DNA from: Lagopus muta
Taxonomy: Eukaryota > Chordata > Aves > Galliformes > Phasianidae
Length of the DNA: 64,000 bases
Direction: 5' to 3'
Assembly: GCF_023343835.1 (NCBI RefSeq)
Contig: NC_064437.1
Location: 15,371,501-15,435,500 of the forward strand
Part shown: piece by piece, positions 29,701 to 37,493 of the stretch
Layout: the number at the start of each line of letters is the position of its first letter
How positions within the stretch are numbered: position 1 is the stretch's first letter
Program-made: the position numbers and the translations under genes
The notes under the pieces: model-generated
The model's input: the letters and a program-made list of their open reading frames with translations, nothing else
Database searches by the model: none
What the model was told of the DNA's origin: nothing

Positions 29701-32700
29701 TATTAAAGCACTCAATCTATACCTCCACACTCATAGAATGACAATTTTACTGCTGTCATCAAAATGCTCAAAGCTGCATAATACTTACTATAAACAACTT
29801 TAGTATTTAACCAAGGCATTGGGACTTCCATAAGTAATCTGGTAATAGCTAGTTCAAACATTACAGTTTTTCCAGAGCCAGTTGGAGCACAAATCACAAA
29901 ATTTCTATCTGTATAAAGAAGCTGGGAAAGAACGGCATAGCAGTAAATATAACATAGCTATTGTACCTGTTCACACACTCCAAAAGAATTGTCTAGGTGA
30001 AAAGGACACACACACACACACACACACACAAATATTACATTGATATACATAGTTCCATAGTGAATTTTGTATGAGGTGCAAAACTTAAATTAGAGCAAAA
30101 TAAATGTGTTTGCTATACACCTGCCACACAAACAAGAAAAATGTTGCTTCTCTAAGGTTATTAATGCAAATCTACCATTCTGTGACAAGCACAAAAATGC
30201 CAGTAGCTTAAAAAATCGCACTTAGAAGCTGTGATGAATGATGCTGGTATTTCCCATAGAGTTGGGTAAAATTTTTAAATGCTTTTAGAGACTGCTAAGA
30301 CTGATTTCCCCTCTCCGCAATATGTCACAATCTCAAGTTATTTGCTTTTAAAAAAGCATACCTGATAAGAATAAAGGATGGGTAAAAGGCACTTTCCCAA
30401 ACGGACATCCTTCACTAAAGTTCTCCTTTATACTCCTTTGAAAACCATTTAAAACCATTAGCAATCTGTGTAAGTACACACTGAGCAGAATCCTGCTTAA
30501 CTACTTTAGGAAGAGATTCGAGATATCTTGTAGCTTTCAATTTCCTTTTCAGTTTTGAATATTAAAATTTCATTTACATTTATGCAATATGTTTATCTGC
30601 AAAGTACTACTTACAGCTGCAGCTAATGTTTCATACTTACATCATCCAAAGCTTTAGACTGTGCATAGTTAAAGTATGGAAACTCCTTAAAAATACACCT
30701 AAATTGGGTTGCTTGAGAGCATTAAGGAATTGAAAACAACAGAGTGAAAATTTTAACATTTCTTTTAAAATTGTGAAACGGAGGCTTTTCTTGCAATTTA
30801 AATTCAAGTCTAAAATACATCACAGTTATAAAAAAGGAACTCATTAAATGATTCAGTAGCTTTGTTTAGATTTAGATACCAAGTATTTCACTTTACAAAG
30901 AAAATAAACCCAGCACCTATCTAAAAGATCTCAGGATTATACCACAAATCAAGAACCTCCTCCATAGAAGCATCATGGAAGTGCATGCAATTATGTCATG
31001 TGAAAGCATTTATAAGAGCAAGCAGAGCACCGCTGTTAAAAGTATTTGCAGTGTCAACTGCCACATTTCTGCTACATAACAAATGTAATTAACAAGCACA
31101 GTATTGTATGCCCAGTTGTAAAGAAATCCACCTATGATATCTTAATGCTAATGGTGGTTTTAAAAGTATTTTCAATGGCTAATATTATGTATTTTTCAGA
31201 CAAATATGTTCCTATCCATAATACAAGCAAGAGGAAGGAGAGCATTGTTTCATTATAGATCCAAATGAGCAAGTTGATCCTCGCCTGGACTTGCATGAAG
31301 CCACATAAGCAGTCTAACCACAACCATCTGATCAGGCTGCAGGTGGATGCAAACACAGCTGGATGTAACACCAACAGCAACACCAACAATGAACAGCTGA
31401 GGACTTAGATGAATGTTACATCCATTTAAAAAGACTCAATAAAAATATAAAGAAAAAGGAAGAATTAAAATAAGAAATTAATTAAATTAAGAAAAAAAAA
31501 AAAAAGATTTCTTTTAAAGGCTTCTCTAAAATTACTCCCCTAAATAAATGACCCATTTTCAAAAGGATAAACATCAACCATCTGCAACAGGAAGCATCAG
31601 AACTACTGAATAGTTGCTTGTTTGGAATACTATGTCAGTTCTCTAACTGTTCACCTGAATTCAGTGGCTAATGTAGGCATTTACTCTTCATGATATTTAG
31701 CCTATCATTTGATATCTTACTAGCAACAAAATATTTAAGAGTGAAAAATGCAAAAAAGCAGTTTGTTATACCAATGGATAGTTACTTATGTTAAGGATTC
31801 AAAGCAGGAATAATAATAATTTGCATAAAATCTGCTTAAAATTAATGAATGGAAATATACCATATGCATACAAGACCAAATATCTGCACAAGACCAATGA
31901 TCTGTAAGAAGTATGCCGGTCACTCTGAAAGTAATGCCTTCTATTTATTTCCACAGATAAAAGAGTGTGATAATGCCACCTGATTGAGCAAAAGCTACAA
32001 AATACTGTTTTTCAATGTAGACACAACCATCAGCTGTGCATTTTTGCCAGCCAAAAAGAAGAGCCCACATGCCATGCTTGTAAAAATGCACGAGTAGAGG
32101 CATTGTTGTTGCACTGCTGAAATGCAGCACCCACCACCTCACTGTGGTCACATCTGCTGTGTGGTCTCCATACACGTTCAGCTGGCATCAATGAATTTCA
32201 AAGGTTCGATTTTTTTCCACACAGAAACATTCAACAAACTCCTTTGCTTCATACACACTTCCACATGGAAGGTTGTTCTGTCAGATTGCCCCTCTGCTGC
32301 CATCTGTCGTACAGCAACAAACTGAAACAGAATATTGGTGGGAAGGATCAACCTCTGCTGCGACACCACCGACATCCACCTCTGATATCATGGGCCACCA
32401 TCATAAAATAGCAGGCTTTGCTTTCAGAGCAGCCCTCACATGTAAAGCCTGTTTTCTCTTGAGAATTTGGGGCAAGAAGTAGGATTCATTTTTCCTAATA
32501 ACTCTAAATACTGATTTACTTTTTTATTTATTTAAAGTATTAGAGATAATGTGTGTTTATGTGTGTCAGCATATATAATGTAGCCTTAAAAATATATTCT
32601 GCAAACTAAAATTTTCACATTTTTCATTTTAAAAATAAGTTGCTCTGAGGATAAAATGTGAACATTTGAAATAAGAGCCAATTTGCTTAGCAATGAATAT

Positions 32701-35700
32701 GTTTATTATAAATTGTCCTATTTTCACTCTAGCTTAGGAAATCCCAGGCATAAACACCCATTCATCATTTGGTTCCCCCTGGTACTACATTGCAATTCAA
32801 AACTATTGCAGAGTAATGAATGAGTTCCTATGGCTGCAAATTAAACCTGTAATTTTGTAGACATAGAAGCATTGTAGATCAGTAGACCAGATACAACAGA
32901 TAAAAGATACGTATTTCTGTAACAGCCCTCAAAATTTCCAAGCTTCTTCCGGTAGTTCCTAAATAAAAGTAGATACATTTATAAAACCAGATTTCATTAT
33001 TTTCAACCAATAGCCATGAAATCCTGACTCTAAGCTATGCATTTTGTGAGGTGCTGCAAGGCTGTATGGAACAAGGAACAGGTGATACAGAAGGAGCTGG
33101 CAGGAAACAGAGGACAGAAGCCTATCATCTGAAAGAATCACTTTGTAGCCCTTTGCTGAACTCTGGTTCCAGGGTGTCTAGCTTGTATCAGAGAGCTAAA
33201 TCTGAATGCAGTACCTACACATCTGAGAAGCGAGTTAAAAGTCATGCAAAAGTGCTGAGAAGAAGGGGAAAATCCACTTCATCCATATTTATTTCCTGAC
33301 ATTTATTTATTTATTTATTTATATCCTAGTCAGCCCATTCCACAGGGATTCCTCCTTCCTCAGGGCAGGACTTGGCTTTTTACCCTACTGAATTTCACCA
33401 GGTCCCTGCTGGTCCCTCCTCCACGGATGGGTCTCTCTGAAGAGCAGCCTGGCTCTCAGGTGCGCTCACTGGTGTCCACCCCCATTTAATGACATTAATA
33501 ATTCCTCAAGCTCACTGCACCACTTCCCCAGGTCACTGAGAGGGATGCTGTGCAGCCCAAGTGCCAGGACAAATCCCTGCTTCTGCACTGGAGGCAGGCA
33601 TACGAGTAGAGCACAACCCACTAACCTGCCTCTCTCAGCCAACCATTTTGTAACAAACTTGTAATGGATTTGTAACTCATTCAGACCTTAATATCCAGAT
33701 CTAGATGCAAAACCATTGCAGAAAACAGTGTTCCTCAACTCTAAGATCCCACAAAAACCCTTGCTGAACTCAGTGACATGTGGTGCTCTCATCTTATCCT
33801 CTCATAGTTGACTAGTGTCTAGTAACTCAGCACAGCAAGCAATCAGACAGGAAGCCATTCCTGGCTAGCCTCCAAATCTCTCTTCCTACTTTCAATAGCA
33901 CAATAATAATTACCTGTCATATCCAGAATCTTTGAAGCACTGCACAATGATTTTATTTTCATTCCAATTTTAGATGCCATGTCCCCATCATTTACCCTAT
34001 GTAGGGTAAAACCTGAGTCTGTAGTTACTGGAGGCTGATGATTTTCTCTCCACGTATTTTTTTTCACTTCTGTCACGTTTTCACTTGTATTAAAGTGAGT
34101 AACAAATTCTTTCACATCCATTGAACTATCTTTAAATTCTGTATTTTTATAAATACAATCAGGCATTTTAAATAAGCTGCAAAAGATGCAGGATTTTTAT
34201 TACTCTGTTGTATGTTAAATAGTTTCTCCAATATTTGAAAAATAAGCATATTTATATTAGAAACACAACTAAAATGTTACAATAATAAGAAAAGTTTGTA
34301 TCTAGTTTTATTGGATCTGACATTCCTCTACATGAAGAAGACTCCTTTCAGGGTACATTTTAACTTTAATTTCATTTCAGAAAGAATCTGAAAAAAAAGT
34401 GAACTCCTTGTCCAGATGCATTCTGAATCCCAATAGTACATTTACTGCCAATCTCTGCATAATTAGAAAAAAAGAAAAAAAGAAAAAAAAAAGAGAGAGA
34501 GAGAGAGAGACATACGAGGTTCAAGGTCTGAGAAGAACTGGGCATAGGAGAGGTGCTTATCTGTAAAACCTCATCTCCTAGGCAGCACTGAAATCGTGCT
34601 GTGAACTGTTAAAGATATTCCTCTCTGATCTGTTGTCTTGCTCTTCACAATAGATAATGAAGTTGAAATGGTATTTTCAATAACCTGTCCTATCTAATAA
34701 ATTATTAACATTAAAAAAACAACAACATGCTTATCTTCCTCATAGAAGAGCCTGAACTCAGGACACATTTAATTACAGTACTAAAATACTGCCAAAAGGA
34801 AACTTTTTTTTCTTTACACTGAAAGGATTTAATGTCTGGAGCCCTGTTGAAGTACGCAGAGGATCAAAAACTCTGCATTTGAGAAACAGACCTAAAACAA
34901 TCCTACAATCGCTGAGTTATCAGAACTGACTGCAAACGTACCTTTTTCGAAATGCTGAGTGAACACTCTCATCATCACCAATTTCTGGAAAATTGGTTAA
35001 TATTTTAGTCTGTGAGAAATTTGAATCGGGCTGCTGAAAAATCTCTGTTCCTATTTTATATTTAGCTTGACTGGGAGAGAGAGACATTGAAGCCATTTCC
35101 CGACTTCCATGCTTTTTTGTTCTTTCTCCTACACATAACTGGAACATTTCTTTTTCAGAGGCTATGCCAAAATGAGTAGGTGCTGATGATTTGTCATTTA
35201 CTTCCTCAGTGTTACTCTTACATTGTTGTATGAACTTTTGGTTCTTTACCCCTCCTAGAATAGACAAGAATATTCATTCATATTCCTATTTATACTCATT
35301 TCCTTAAACATCTTCCAGATAAAAATCAGTCAACTTCACATTTATTACATGAACTTACCCTCCTATTTTATTGTAAGAACTCTCTACATTTTATGACTCA
35401 TTCTGACAAATACATCTCCTGACAGTTAAAAATTAGGGCCACTTTCCTTGTTTGTTATTTAAAATAATGGAATAAAGCCACTCCTGAGCACTACAAAGTA
35501 GATGAAAATTACTTCCAGACGCATATTTCACTTTAATCCCAGAAATTTGTGAAATGGAAAACTGTTACTGTGCCTCAACACGTAGACAATCTGTTTTAAA
35601 AAACGATTCAATGACTCGAAGTGCCTGCTAAGAACAGCTGTGAGATAAGACCTGAGATCTCAACAGCCAAAATTCCTAATGAAGTCAAGTCATCTTAGTT

Positions 35701-36918
35701 ATTTATAATTTGTACACGTAGCTCTTGGTGGAAGCAATGTCCTGATCTGAGTGACTTTACAAGCATTCTCATTCTCTATACTCAGCAAAAGAGGCAATAG
35801 CAGAAATGAACAATTGAATGCAAAAAGATTAAAGGATAGCTGTATTACACAGCCTGCATTTTGACCTGCTAATCCTTTAACAACAACCAGGTTCTAATTT
35901 ATTTATTTATTTGTTTAGACTTCTGAGCATGAATGTGGGAAAGTAAAAGAGGAGGGAGAGTGAGAGGACAGCAAGAGAAGAAAAAAAAGGGAAGAGGAAA
36001 ATACAAGGGGGGAGAAAAGTTAGGTTCATACAAACTCTGTGTCTTGGGTGGGAGAAGGTCAACAGGTTCACGTGCTGCATTATTCTTGTAGTTGCTTCCC
36101 ACCTTTCCATGAAGCACCGTAACACAAAACAAAATAGCTTACTCCTTCCATCGCCCACTTCTGCACAGTGAACTTGCAGGCTGTATGTGCACAAAGGGAA
36201 CTAGGCCAAACCCTTCCTATAACCAGGACCATTCCTCTGAACTAAAATATGTTTGCATTTGCATACATACAATACTCAATAATTCACTGCATTAAAAGAA
36301 AGAGGAGGAATTGTATGTCAAGTTAATTATCTGTCAAGTCATTTAAAAGGAATGCCAAATATTTTACCCGTGCAACTGCTGGCTGTGTTTTTTTCAAGCT
36401 CCCTCTGTAACTCCTCTGCAGGTGGAATTTCATCAATTGCTGGAGCAGGTGCAATCCACCAAATGTTTGACTTGTTATTTTCTAGATCTCTATCATAAAA
36501 AATGCAAGGAAAAACCATTCTTAAAGCAACACCTAGATGAAAACAACCATTTCTCCTGCTCAAAAACTTTTAAACTCATGTGATTTTTAATCACAGTAAA
36601 TTTAAGAGGCAAAAATTCAGCTAAATTCTTCTTACACTCGGAAGATACACCTGCATTATCCAAATCTTGTTAGCTAACCTGAGAAAAATATTTGAAAGCA
36701 TGAGTTCCTGGAACCATGAAATTTCTAGCCTCAGATTTCTATTAAGAAGTGGAAATGGAAGTTACATTTAAAAAATCTGCTGCTAAGCAATTCACAGTCT
36801 GGAAATACTTGGGAAACAATTATATGTATTTAACTGTAAATATTTACCTTTTGTTTGTATCTGGTCTTTCATAAAATAAATTATCCAATGAAAAAACCTC
36901 GTCCACAGAGCTGAACAT
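5720..36918 (-). CDS. HFM1: HFM1, meiotic ATP-dependent DNA helicase (MER3 orthologue), whole coding span
   Basis: This gene encodes a superfamily 2 Ski2-like DNA helicase. In the known family it acts in the meiotic nucleus, stabilising recombination intermediates so that they become crossovers (ZMM pathway); loss causes infertility in mammals. I joined 37 coding exons on the minus strand, each with splice signals and matching phase, from ATG at 36918 to TAA at 5720. In order the protein has a poorly conserved N-terminus, Walker A motif APTGSGKT, a DEVH box, motif SAT, motif [11 protein letters not shown], a winged-helix and Sec63-like region, a Cys/His cluster and an acidic C-terminus ending DDIF. 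Phase demands one extra tiny exon between 30699 and 33913; human has EIPAKF there, which would need 19 bases. With it the length is about 1448 residues, against about 1435 in human. Introns range from about 90 bases to 3.2 kb. I see no frameshift or internal stop, so the gene looks intact. Confidence 0.97.
6012..6169 (-). CDS. HFM1: HFM1 coding exon 36
   Basis: It encodes [18 protein letters not shown] and [12 protein letters not shown], matching human QNLSPEIEKQCFTFSEKNP and KVDFFI. The acceptor is TTACCTTGCAG and the donor CTAG/GTAATA. Confidence 0.92.
6414..6597 (-). CDS. HFM1: HFM1 coding exon 35
   Basis: It encodes a poorly conserved C-terminal stretch with [15 protein letters not shown] and [16 protein letters not shown]. 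The donor ACG/GTAAGT is strong. The acceptor is less certain: TGGAG at 6597 keeps phase, while the better-looking TTTAG at 6605 would give a stop in the required frame. Confidence 0.75.
6799..6859 (-). CDS. HFM1: HFM1 coding exon 34
   Basis: A 61-base exon encoding [19 protein letters not shown]. Homology is weak, but the acceptor CATTTCAG and donor GA/GTAAGC are good and the phase fits both neighbours. Confidence 0.75.
6975..7535 (+). mobile_element. LTR-like avian repeat fragment in an HFM1 intron
   Basis: It contains recurring phrases of the type GCAGCCTGTGG, CTGGAGCA and TGGGAGGGGCC, then a GGAGCGGCAGAGA block, CAATAAATA (a polyadenylation signal), CTGAGTCTATTCTGACC, and TGTTGAGGAAGCGGAGTGA. 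I recall this order from an avian retroviral-type LTR family, but I cannot name the subfamily or fix the ends. No coding region of the element is present, so it would be a truncated solo LTR. Confidence 0.55.
7592..7690 (-). CDS. HFM1: HFM1 coding exon 33
   Basis: It encodes [20 protein letters not shown], matching the acidic human ELGNEVWDDFDDENLEV. The acceptor is TTTTTTCAG and the donor TTAG/GTAAGA. Confidence 0.93.
8538..8610. repeat. Local duplication, copy 1
   Basis: About 73 bases in an HFM1 intron recur at 10031-10104 with some substitutions; both share CAATATTTTCCCTTGATGCT and AAGATTACACAGCTATA. Confidence 0.85.
9527..9636 (-). CDS. HFM1: HFM1 coding exon 32
   Basis: It encodes a Ser/Gln-rich C-terminal segment including FQSWDYGKS, a counterpart of human EQWDQPEIYGK. 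The acceptor is TTAAATAG and the donor GTG/GTAAGT. Confidence 0.88.
9786..9868 (-). CDS. HFM1: HFM1 coding exon 31
   Basis: It encodes [20 protein letters not shown] and SLMPASS, matching human IQMNKSQSVDLKEFGFTPKP. The acceptor is TTCTTTAG and the donor CAAG/GTACTA. Confidence 0.93.
10031..10104. repeat. Local duplication, copy 2
   Basis: The partner of 8538-8610, in the same orientation, in the neighbouring stretch of HFM1 introns about 1.5 kb away. Confidence 0.85.
10434..10552 (-). CDS. HFM1: HFM1 coding exon 30
   Basis: It encodes [20 protein letters not shown] followed by RLK, matching human [22 protein letters not shown]. The acceptor is CTTTCTCAG. The donor is AAG/GTTTGT, the second GTTTGT-type donor in this gene. 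It ends in phase 0. Confidence 0.93.
10940..11035 (-). CDS. HFM1: HFM1 coding exon 29, Cys/His cluster
   Basis: It encodes [19 protein letters not shown], with four Cys and two His spaced as in human NRECNHLCKSKHTCGHDCC. The spacing suggests a zinc-binding knuckle, but metal binding is inferred. The acceptor is TTCATCTAG and the donor GCT/GTGAGT, splitting a fifth Cys codon. Confidence 0.94.
11466..11618 (-). CDS. HFM1: HFM1 coding exon 28
   Basis: It encodes [20 protein letters not shown] and then a less conserved Ser/Ala-rich linker after the Sec63-like domain. The acceptor is TTTTTCAAAG and the donor ACAG/GTAAGC. Confidence 0.93.
13137..13240 (-). CDS. HFM1: HFM1 coding exon 27
   Basis: It encodes [20 protein letters not shown] and [11 protein letters not shown]. 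The acceptor is GTATTGCAG and the donor ATG/GTGAGT. Confidence 0.95.
13882..14039 (-). CDS. HFM1: HFM1 coding exon 26
   Basis: It encodes [20 protein letters not shown] and [14 protein letters not shown], the immunoglobulin-like part of the Sec63 unit. The acceptor is TTTTCCTAG and the donor AAT/GTATGT. The LPKYSD start aligns with ITRYSD in human. Confidence 0.94.
14200..15185 (+). mobile_element. CR1 non-LTR retrotransposon, 3' fragment
   Basis: The plus strand reads through the end of a CR1 reverse-transcriptase frame ([16 protein letters not shown] is visible) with many stops and gaps. The usual 3' segment follows, with CCATCCCTGGAGGTGCTCAA, GATGGGGCCCTGGGCAGCCT and GGTCCCTTCCAACTC at 15152-15166. 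The terminal short repeats are degraded. It is an old 5'-truncated copy in the intron between HFM1 coding exons 25 and 26, antisense to the gene. Frames read across it are not genes. Confidence 0.93.
16080..16163 (-). CDS. HFM1: HFM1 coding exon 25
   Basis: It encodes [20 protein letters not shown] and KYELNIEQ, 28 whole codons. RHPPFG is strongly conserved in this family. The acceptor is TTTTTGCAG and the donor CAG/GTATGG. Confidence 0.95.
17109..17194 (-). CDS. HFM1: HFM1 coding exon 24
   Basis: It encodes [20 protein letters not shown] and INARELEL, a helix-hairpin-helix-like segment. The acceptor is TTCACAG and the donor TTG/GTAAGT. It ends in phase 0. Confidence 0.95.
17452..17572. repeat. 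Diverged tandem duplication of about 60 bases
   Basis: Two adjacent units share CTAGT, TTAGATCA and TTCTACAGGAGT at equal spacing; they lie in the intron upstream (5') of HFM1 coding exon 24. Confidence 0.7.
19375..19506 (-). CDS. HFM1: HFM1 coding exon 23
   Basis: It encodes [20 protein letters not shown] and [20 protein letters not shown] in the Sec63-like region. The acceptor is TTTTTTCAG and the donor TTG/GTATGT. Confidence 0.95.
19595..19692 (-). CDS. HFM1: HFM1 coding exon 22
   Basis: It encodes [20 protein letters not shown] and [10 protein letters not shown]. The acceptor is TTTTCCAG. The donor is AGAT/GTACGG; a downstream GTAAAA is rejected because only the former restores the conserved Trp codon with the next exon. 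Confidence 0.93.
19899..19946 (-). CDS. HFM1: HFM1 coding exon 21
   Basis: A 48-base exon encoding [15 protein letters not shown], identical to human over this stretch. The acceptor is ACGTGTAG and the donor CTG/GTAAGT, splitting a Cys codon. Confidence 0.95.
20038..20144 (-). CDS. HFM1: HFM1 coding exon 20
   Basis: It encodes [20 protein letters not shown] and [11 protein letters not shown], Sec63-like helices. The acceptor is CTGTTACAG and the donor TCAG/GTATAA. It ends two bases into an Arg codon. Confidence 0.95.
20855..20946 (-). CDS. HFM1: HFM1 coding exon 19
   Basis: It encodes [19 protein letters not shown] and [11 protein letters not shown], the highly conserved GRLMAWYY helix at the start of the ratchet-like Sec63 region. 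The acceptor is TTTTACAG and the donor TTG/GTAATT. It ends in phase 0. Confidence 0.95.
21556..21636 (-). CDS. HFM1: HFM1 coding exon 18
   Basis: It encodes [19 protein letters not shown] and ENNFKPT, the start of the Sec63-like unit. The acceptor is TGTGGACAG and the donor ACAG/GTAACA. Confidence 0.93.
22123..22170 (-). CDS. HFM1: HFM1 coding exon 17
   Basis: A 48-base exon encoding [15 protein letters not shown], matching human FASGLNKDGIEAKLQ. The acceptor is TTCTTGAAG and the donor CAAG/GTAAGT. Confidence 0.93.
23115..23248 (-). CDS. HFM1: HFM1 coding exon 16, winged-helix region
   Basis: It encodes [20 protein letters not shown] and [19 protein letters not shown], the winged-helix domain of Ski2-type helicases. 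The acceptor is GTTTTGACAG after a T-rich tract. The donor is G/GTTTGT, unusual at positions +3 to +4, but phase and homology require it. Confidence 0.93.
24005..24099 (-). CDS. HFM1: HFM1 coding exon 15
   Basis: It encodes [20 protein letters not shown] and [11 protein letters not shown], the end of the second RecA-like domain. The acceptor is ATTTTTGCAG and the donor AGCAG/GTAATT. It ends two bases into a codon. Confidence 0.95.
24588..24733 (-). CDS. HFM1: HFM1 coding exon 14, motifs V and VI
   Basis: It encodes [20 protein letters not shown] (motif V) and [16 protein letters not shown] (motif VI, whose arginines form the arginine finger). The acceptor is TGGTCTAG and the donor CAA/GTAAGT. 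It ends in phase 0. Confidence 0.97.
26445..26546 (-). CDS. HFM1: HFM1 coding exon 13
   Basis: It encodes [19 protein letters not shown] and [13 protein letters not shown] chose the acceptor ATTATCAG at 26546 rather than the upstream AATCAG because only the former gives the correct phase and the human-like [14 protein letters not shown]. The donor is T/GTAAGT. Confidence 0.94.
26638..26681 (-). CDS. HFM1: HFM1 coding exon 12
   Basis: A 44-base exon encoding [14 protein letters not shown], aligned with human LQKYAYSVRDSKLR. The acceptor is TTTTGTGCAG and the donor AGAG/GTAAGT. Phase agrees on both sides. Confidence 0.93.
27537..27625 (-). CDS. HFM1: HFM1 coding exon 11
   Basis: It encodes [19 protein letters not shown] and then FLLSVEQKQ, part of the second RecA-like domain. 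The acceptor is TTACTTACAG and the donor AAAG/GTATTT. It ends two bases into an Arg codon. Confidence 0.95.
27710..27910 (-). CDS. HFM1: HFM1 coding exon 10, start of second RecA-like domain
   Basis: It encodes [17 protein letters not shown] through [19 protein letters not shown], linking the two RecA-like domains, with motif IV at its end. The acceptor is TTTTTCAAAG and the donor GTG/GTATGA. It is 67 whole codons. Confidence 0.96.
28322..28480 (-). CDS. HFM1: HFM1 coding exon 9, DEVH continuation and motif III
   Basis: It begins with VH, completing DEVH, and contains [17 protein letters not shown] and [17 protein letters not shown] is motif III, which couples ATP hydrolysis to unwinding. 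The acceptor is CCTGATAG and the donor GAT/GTAAGA. Both ends are phase 0. Confidence 0.96.
28617..28694 (-). CDS. HFM1: HFM1 coding exon 8, first half of the DEVH box, GC donor
   Basis: It encodes [20 protein letters not shown] and then LFLIDE, the Asp and Glu of the catalytic DEVH (Walker B) motif. The acceptor is TATCCTAG. The downstream donor reads GAG/GCAAGA, so this appears to be a GC-AG intron; the frame supports no nearby GT donor. It ends in phase 0. Confidence 0.93.
29056..29207 (-). CDS. HFM1: HFM1 coding exon 7, motifs Ia to Ic
   Basis: It encodes [19 protein letters not shown] and, later, ELTGD and HAHIIITTP, the DNA-contacting motifs Ia, Ib and Ic of the first RecA-like domain. 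The acceptor is ATTTTTAG and the donor ACCT/GTAGGT. It ends in phase 0. Confidence 0.97.
29789..29921 (-). CDS. HFM1: HFM1 coding exon 6, Walker A motif
   Basis: It encodes [19 protein letters not shown] and the following helix; the Walker A (motif I) Lys and Thr that bind ATP phosphate are present. The acceptor is TTTCCCAG and the donor A/GTAAGT. It starts in phase 0 and ends one base into the Met codon of MAPIKAL. Confidence 0.97.
30006..30030. repeat. (CA)n microsatellite
   Basis: About twelve CA units in the intron between HFM1 coding exons 5 and 6. Confidence 0.95.
30641..30698 (-). CDS. HFM1: HFM1 coding exon 5
   Basis: A 58-base exon encoding [19 protein letters not shown], nearly identical to the human segment just before the helicase core (the Q-motif-like region of Ski2 helicases). 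The acceptor is CAATTTAG and the donor GAT/GTAAGT. It ends in phase 0. Confidence 0.93.
31918..32440 (-). mobile_element. Mariner-type (Galluhop-like) DNA transposon, internally deleted
   Basis: The ends form imperfect inverted repeats: CTCTGAAAGTAATGCCT from 31923 and the inverse of AGGCTTTGCTTTCAGAG ending at 32429. On the minus strand, pieces of a transposase remain. There is an N-terminal DNA-binding part (FIDAS, then [13 protein letters not shown]), directly followed by C-terminal-like residues ([17 protein letters not shown]). The catalytic DDD region is missing and the frame is broken. It is a dead relic in the HFM1 intron upstream of coding exon 5. The exact TA duplication is not clear. 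Confidence 0.75.
33298..33322. repeat. (TTTA)n microsatellite
   Basis: About six TTTA units in an HFM1 intron, just before the diverged repeat fragment. Confidence 0.9.
33325..33600 (+). repeat. Diverged interspersed repeat fragment (possibly antisense CR1)
   Basis: Phrases such as CAGGGCAGGACTTGGC, ACTGAATTTCACCAGGTCCC and TCACTGGTGTCCACCC resemble the antisense of the CR1 reverse-transcriptase region. The match is from memory and patchy, so the assignment is weak. Confidence 0.35.
33914..34176 (-). CDS. HFM1: HFM1 coding exon 4
   Basis: It encodes residues about 169-257, beginning [11 protein letters not shown], which aligns with human RLFKISDNIH. The rest is low-complexity, Ser/Asn-rich and poorly conserved. 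The acceptor is CTTTTGCAG and the donor GACAG/GTAATT. It leaves one base, whereas the next recognised exon needs two, so a small exon is missing between them. Confidence 0.88.
34466..34511. repeat. A-rich then (GA)n simple repeat
   Basis: An A/AAAG tract runs into about eleven GA units in the intron between HFM1 coding exons 3 and 4. Confidence 0.9.
34942..35254 (-). CDS. HFM1: HFM1 coding exon 3
   Basis: This is the longest coding exon (313 bases, residues about 65-169). It covers the weakly conserved N-terminal region, with [11 protein letters not shown] matching human YKNHIGTEIAPEK and SAFRKR matching SVFRKR. The acceptor is TATTCTAG and the donor AAAAAG/GTACGT. It ends two bases into a codon. 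Confidence 0.9.
36368..36489 (-). CDS. HFM1: HFM1 coding exon 2
   Basis: It encodes residues about 24-65, including [19 protein letters not shown], which parallels human WFLPPAPLISEIPDTQELE. The acceptor is TATGATAG and the donor is CGG/GTAAAA. It takes one base to complete an Arg codon and leaves one base over, so phase agrees with both neighbours. Confidence 0.9.
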
Positions 36919-36945
36919 TTTTAGATTGAATGTTAATCTCTAGAC
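36848..36945 (-). CDS. HFM1: HFM1 coding exon 1 with start codon
   Basis: The exon holds 27 bases of 5' UTR and then the ATG at 36918-36916. It encodes [20 protein letters not shown] and a few more residues, matching the human N-terminus around its FSLENLFFE segment, which supports this start. The acceptor TTTTACAG lies just upstream and the donor AG/GTAAAT follows. It ends two bases into a codon. Confidence 0.92.
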
Positions 36946-37465
36946 CTGTAAAAGGCAGTACAAGTAACTGAAATTAGGTTTCTAGAACTGGACCTGTACA
37001 AGGAACATGCATTTCACCAGAGATACGTGCCAATATTTCATCTCTAAATTTACTTTTGCTTTTAGAGATCTTGTCTGAACCCTTAATGAGGCTTCATAAA
37101 GAGAATCTCCCTCATGACATAATATAGATCCTATCAACTATGACCAAAATATCCTTTAGGACAGTACTTCAAACAACCTTCACCTTACCATGTGTCAGTA
37201 GTAAATAACTGGTTAATACTGACGATCCAGGTAGAGCTTTCTCTATCTCATTTTTAAAACTAATGCTGAAATTTGTTTAGACATTTGCAGACTCATTCTT
37301 TTCTCGGACTGTTTCCATTTTGATGGAAAAAAAAAATACAACATTTACCACTGGAACAGACCGTCAATTTCACAAAATAAATGAATGGCTCTATTATTTT
37401 AAGTACATATATATTATTTCACAAGTGAATCAGACTTCTTTTTCACATATAAGCAAGATACTCAC

Positions 37466-37493
37466 CTGGTTAACTGGACTGTGGGCCCAATTC
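37466..37493 (-). other. HFM1: Candidate HFM1 5' untranslated exon
   Basis: A 28-base segment is bounded by the acceptor CTCATTAAG and a perfect CAG/GTGAGT donor about 520 bases upstream of the first coding exon. It has no ATG. It could be an alternatively used untranslated exon; only the splice signals support it. Confidence 0.35.

Noticed and set aside
32945-32985. A segment reading ELPEEAWKF after TTTATTTAG, resembling human EIPAKF of HFM1
   Set aside because: The phase does not fit coding exon 4, the frame hits TGA where Arg is expected, and no GT donor follows.
33341-33400. A VKFSR reading before GTAAAA as the missing HFM1 exon
   Set aside because: It is in a repeat-like stretch, and the frame that would give the right phase contains a stop.
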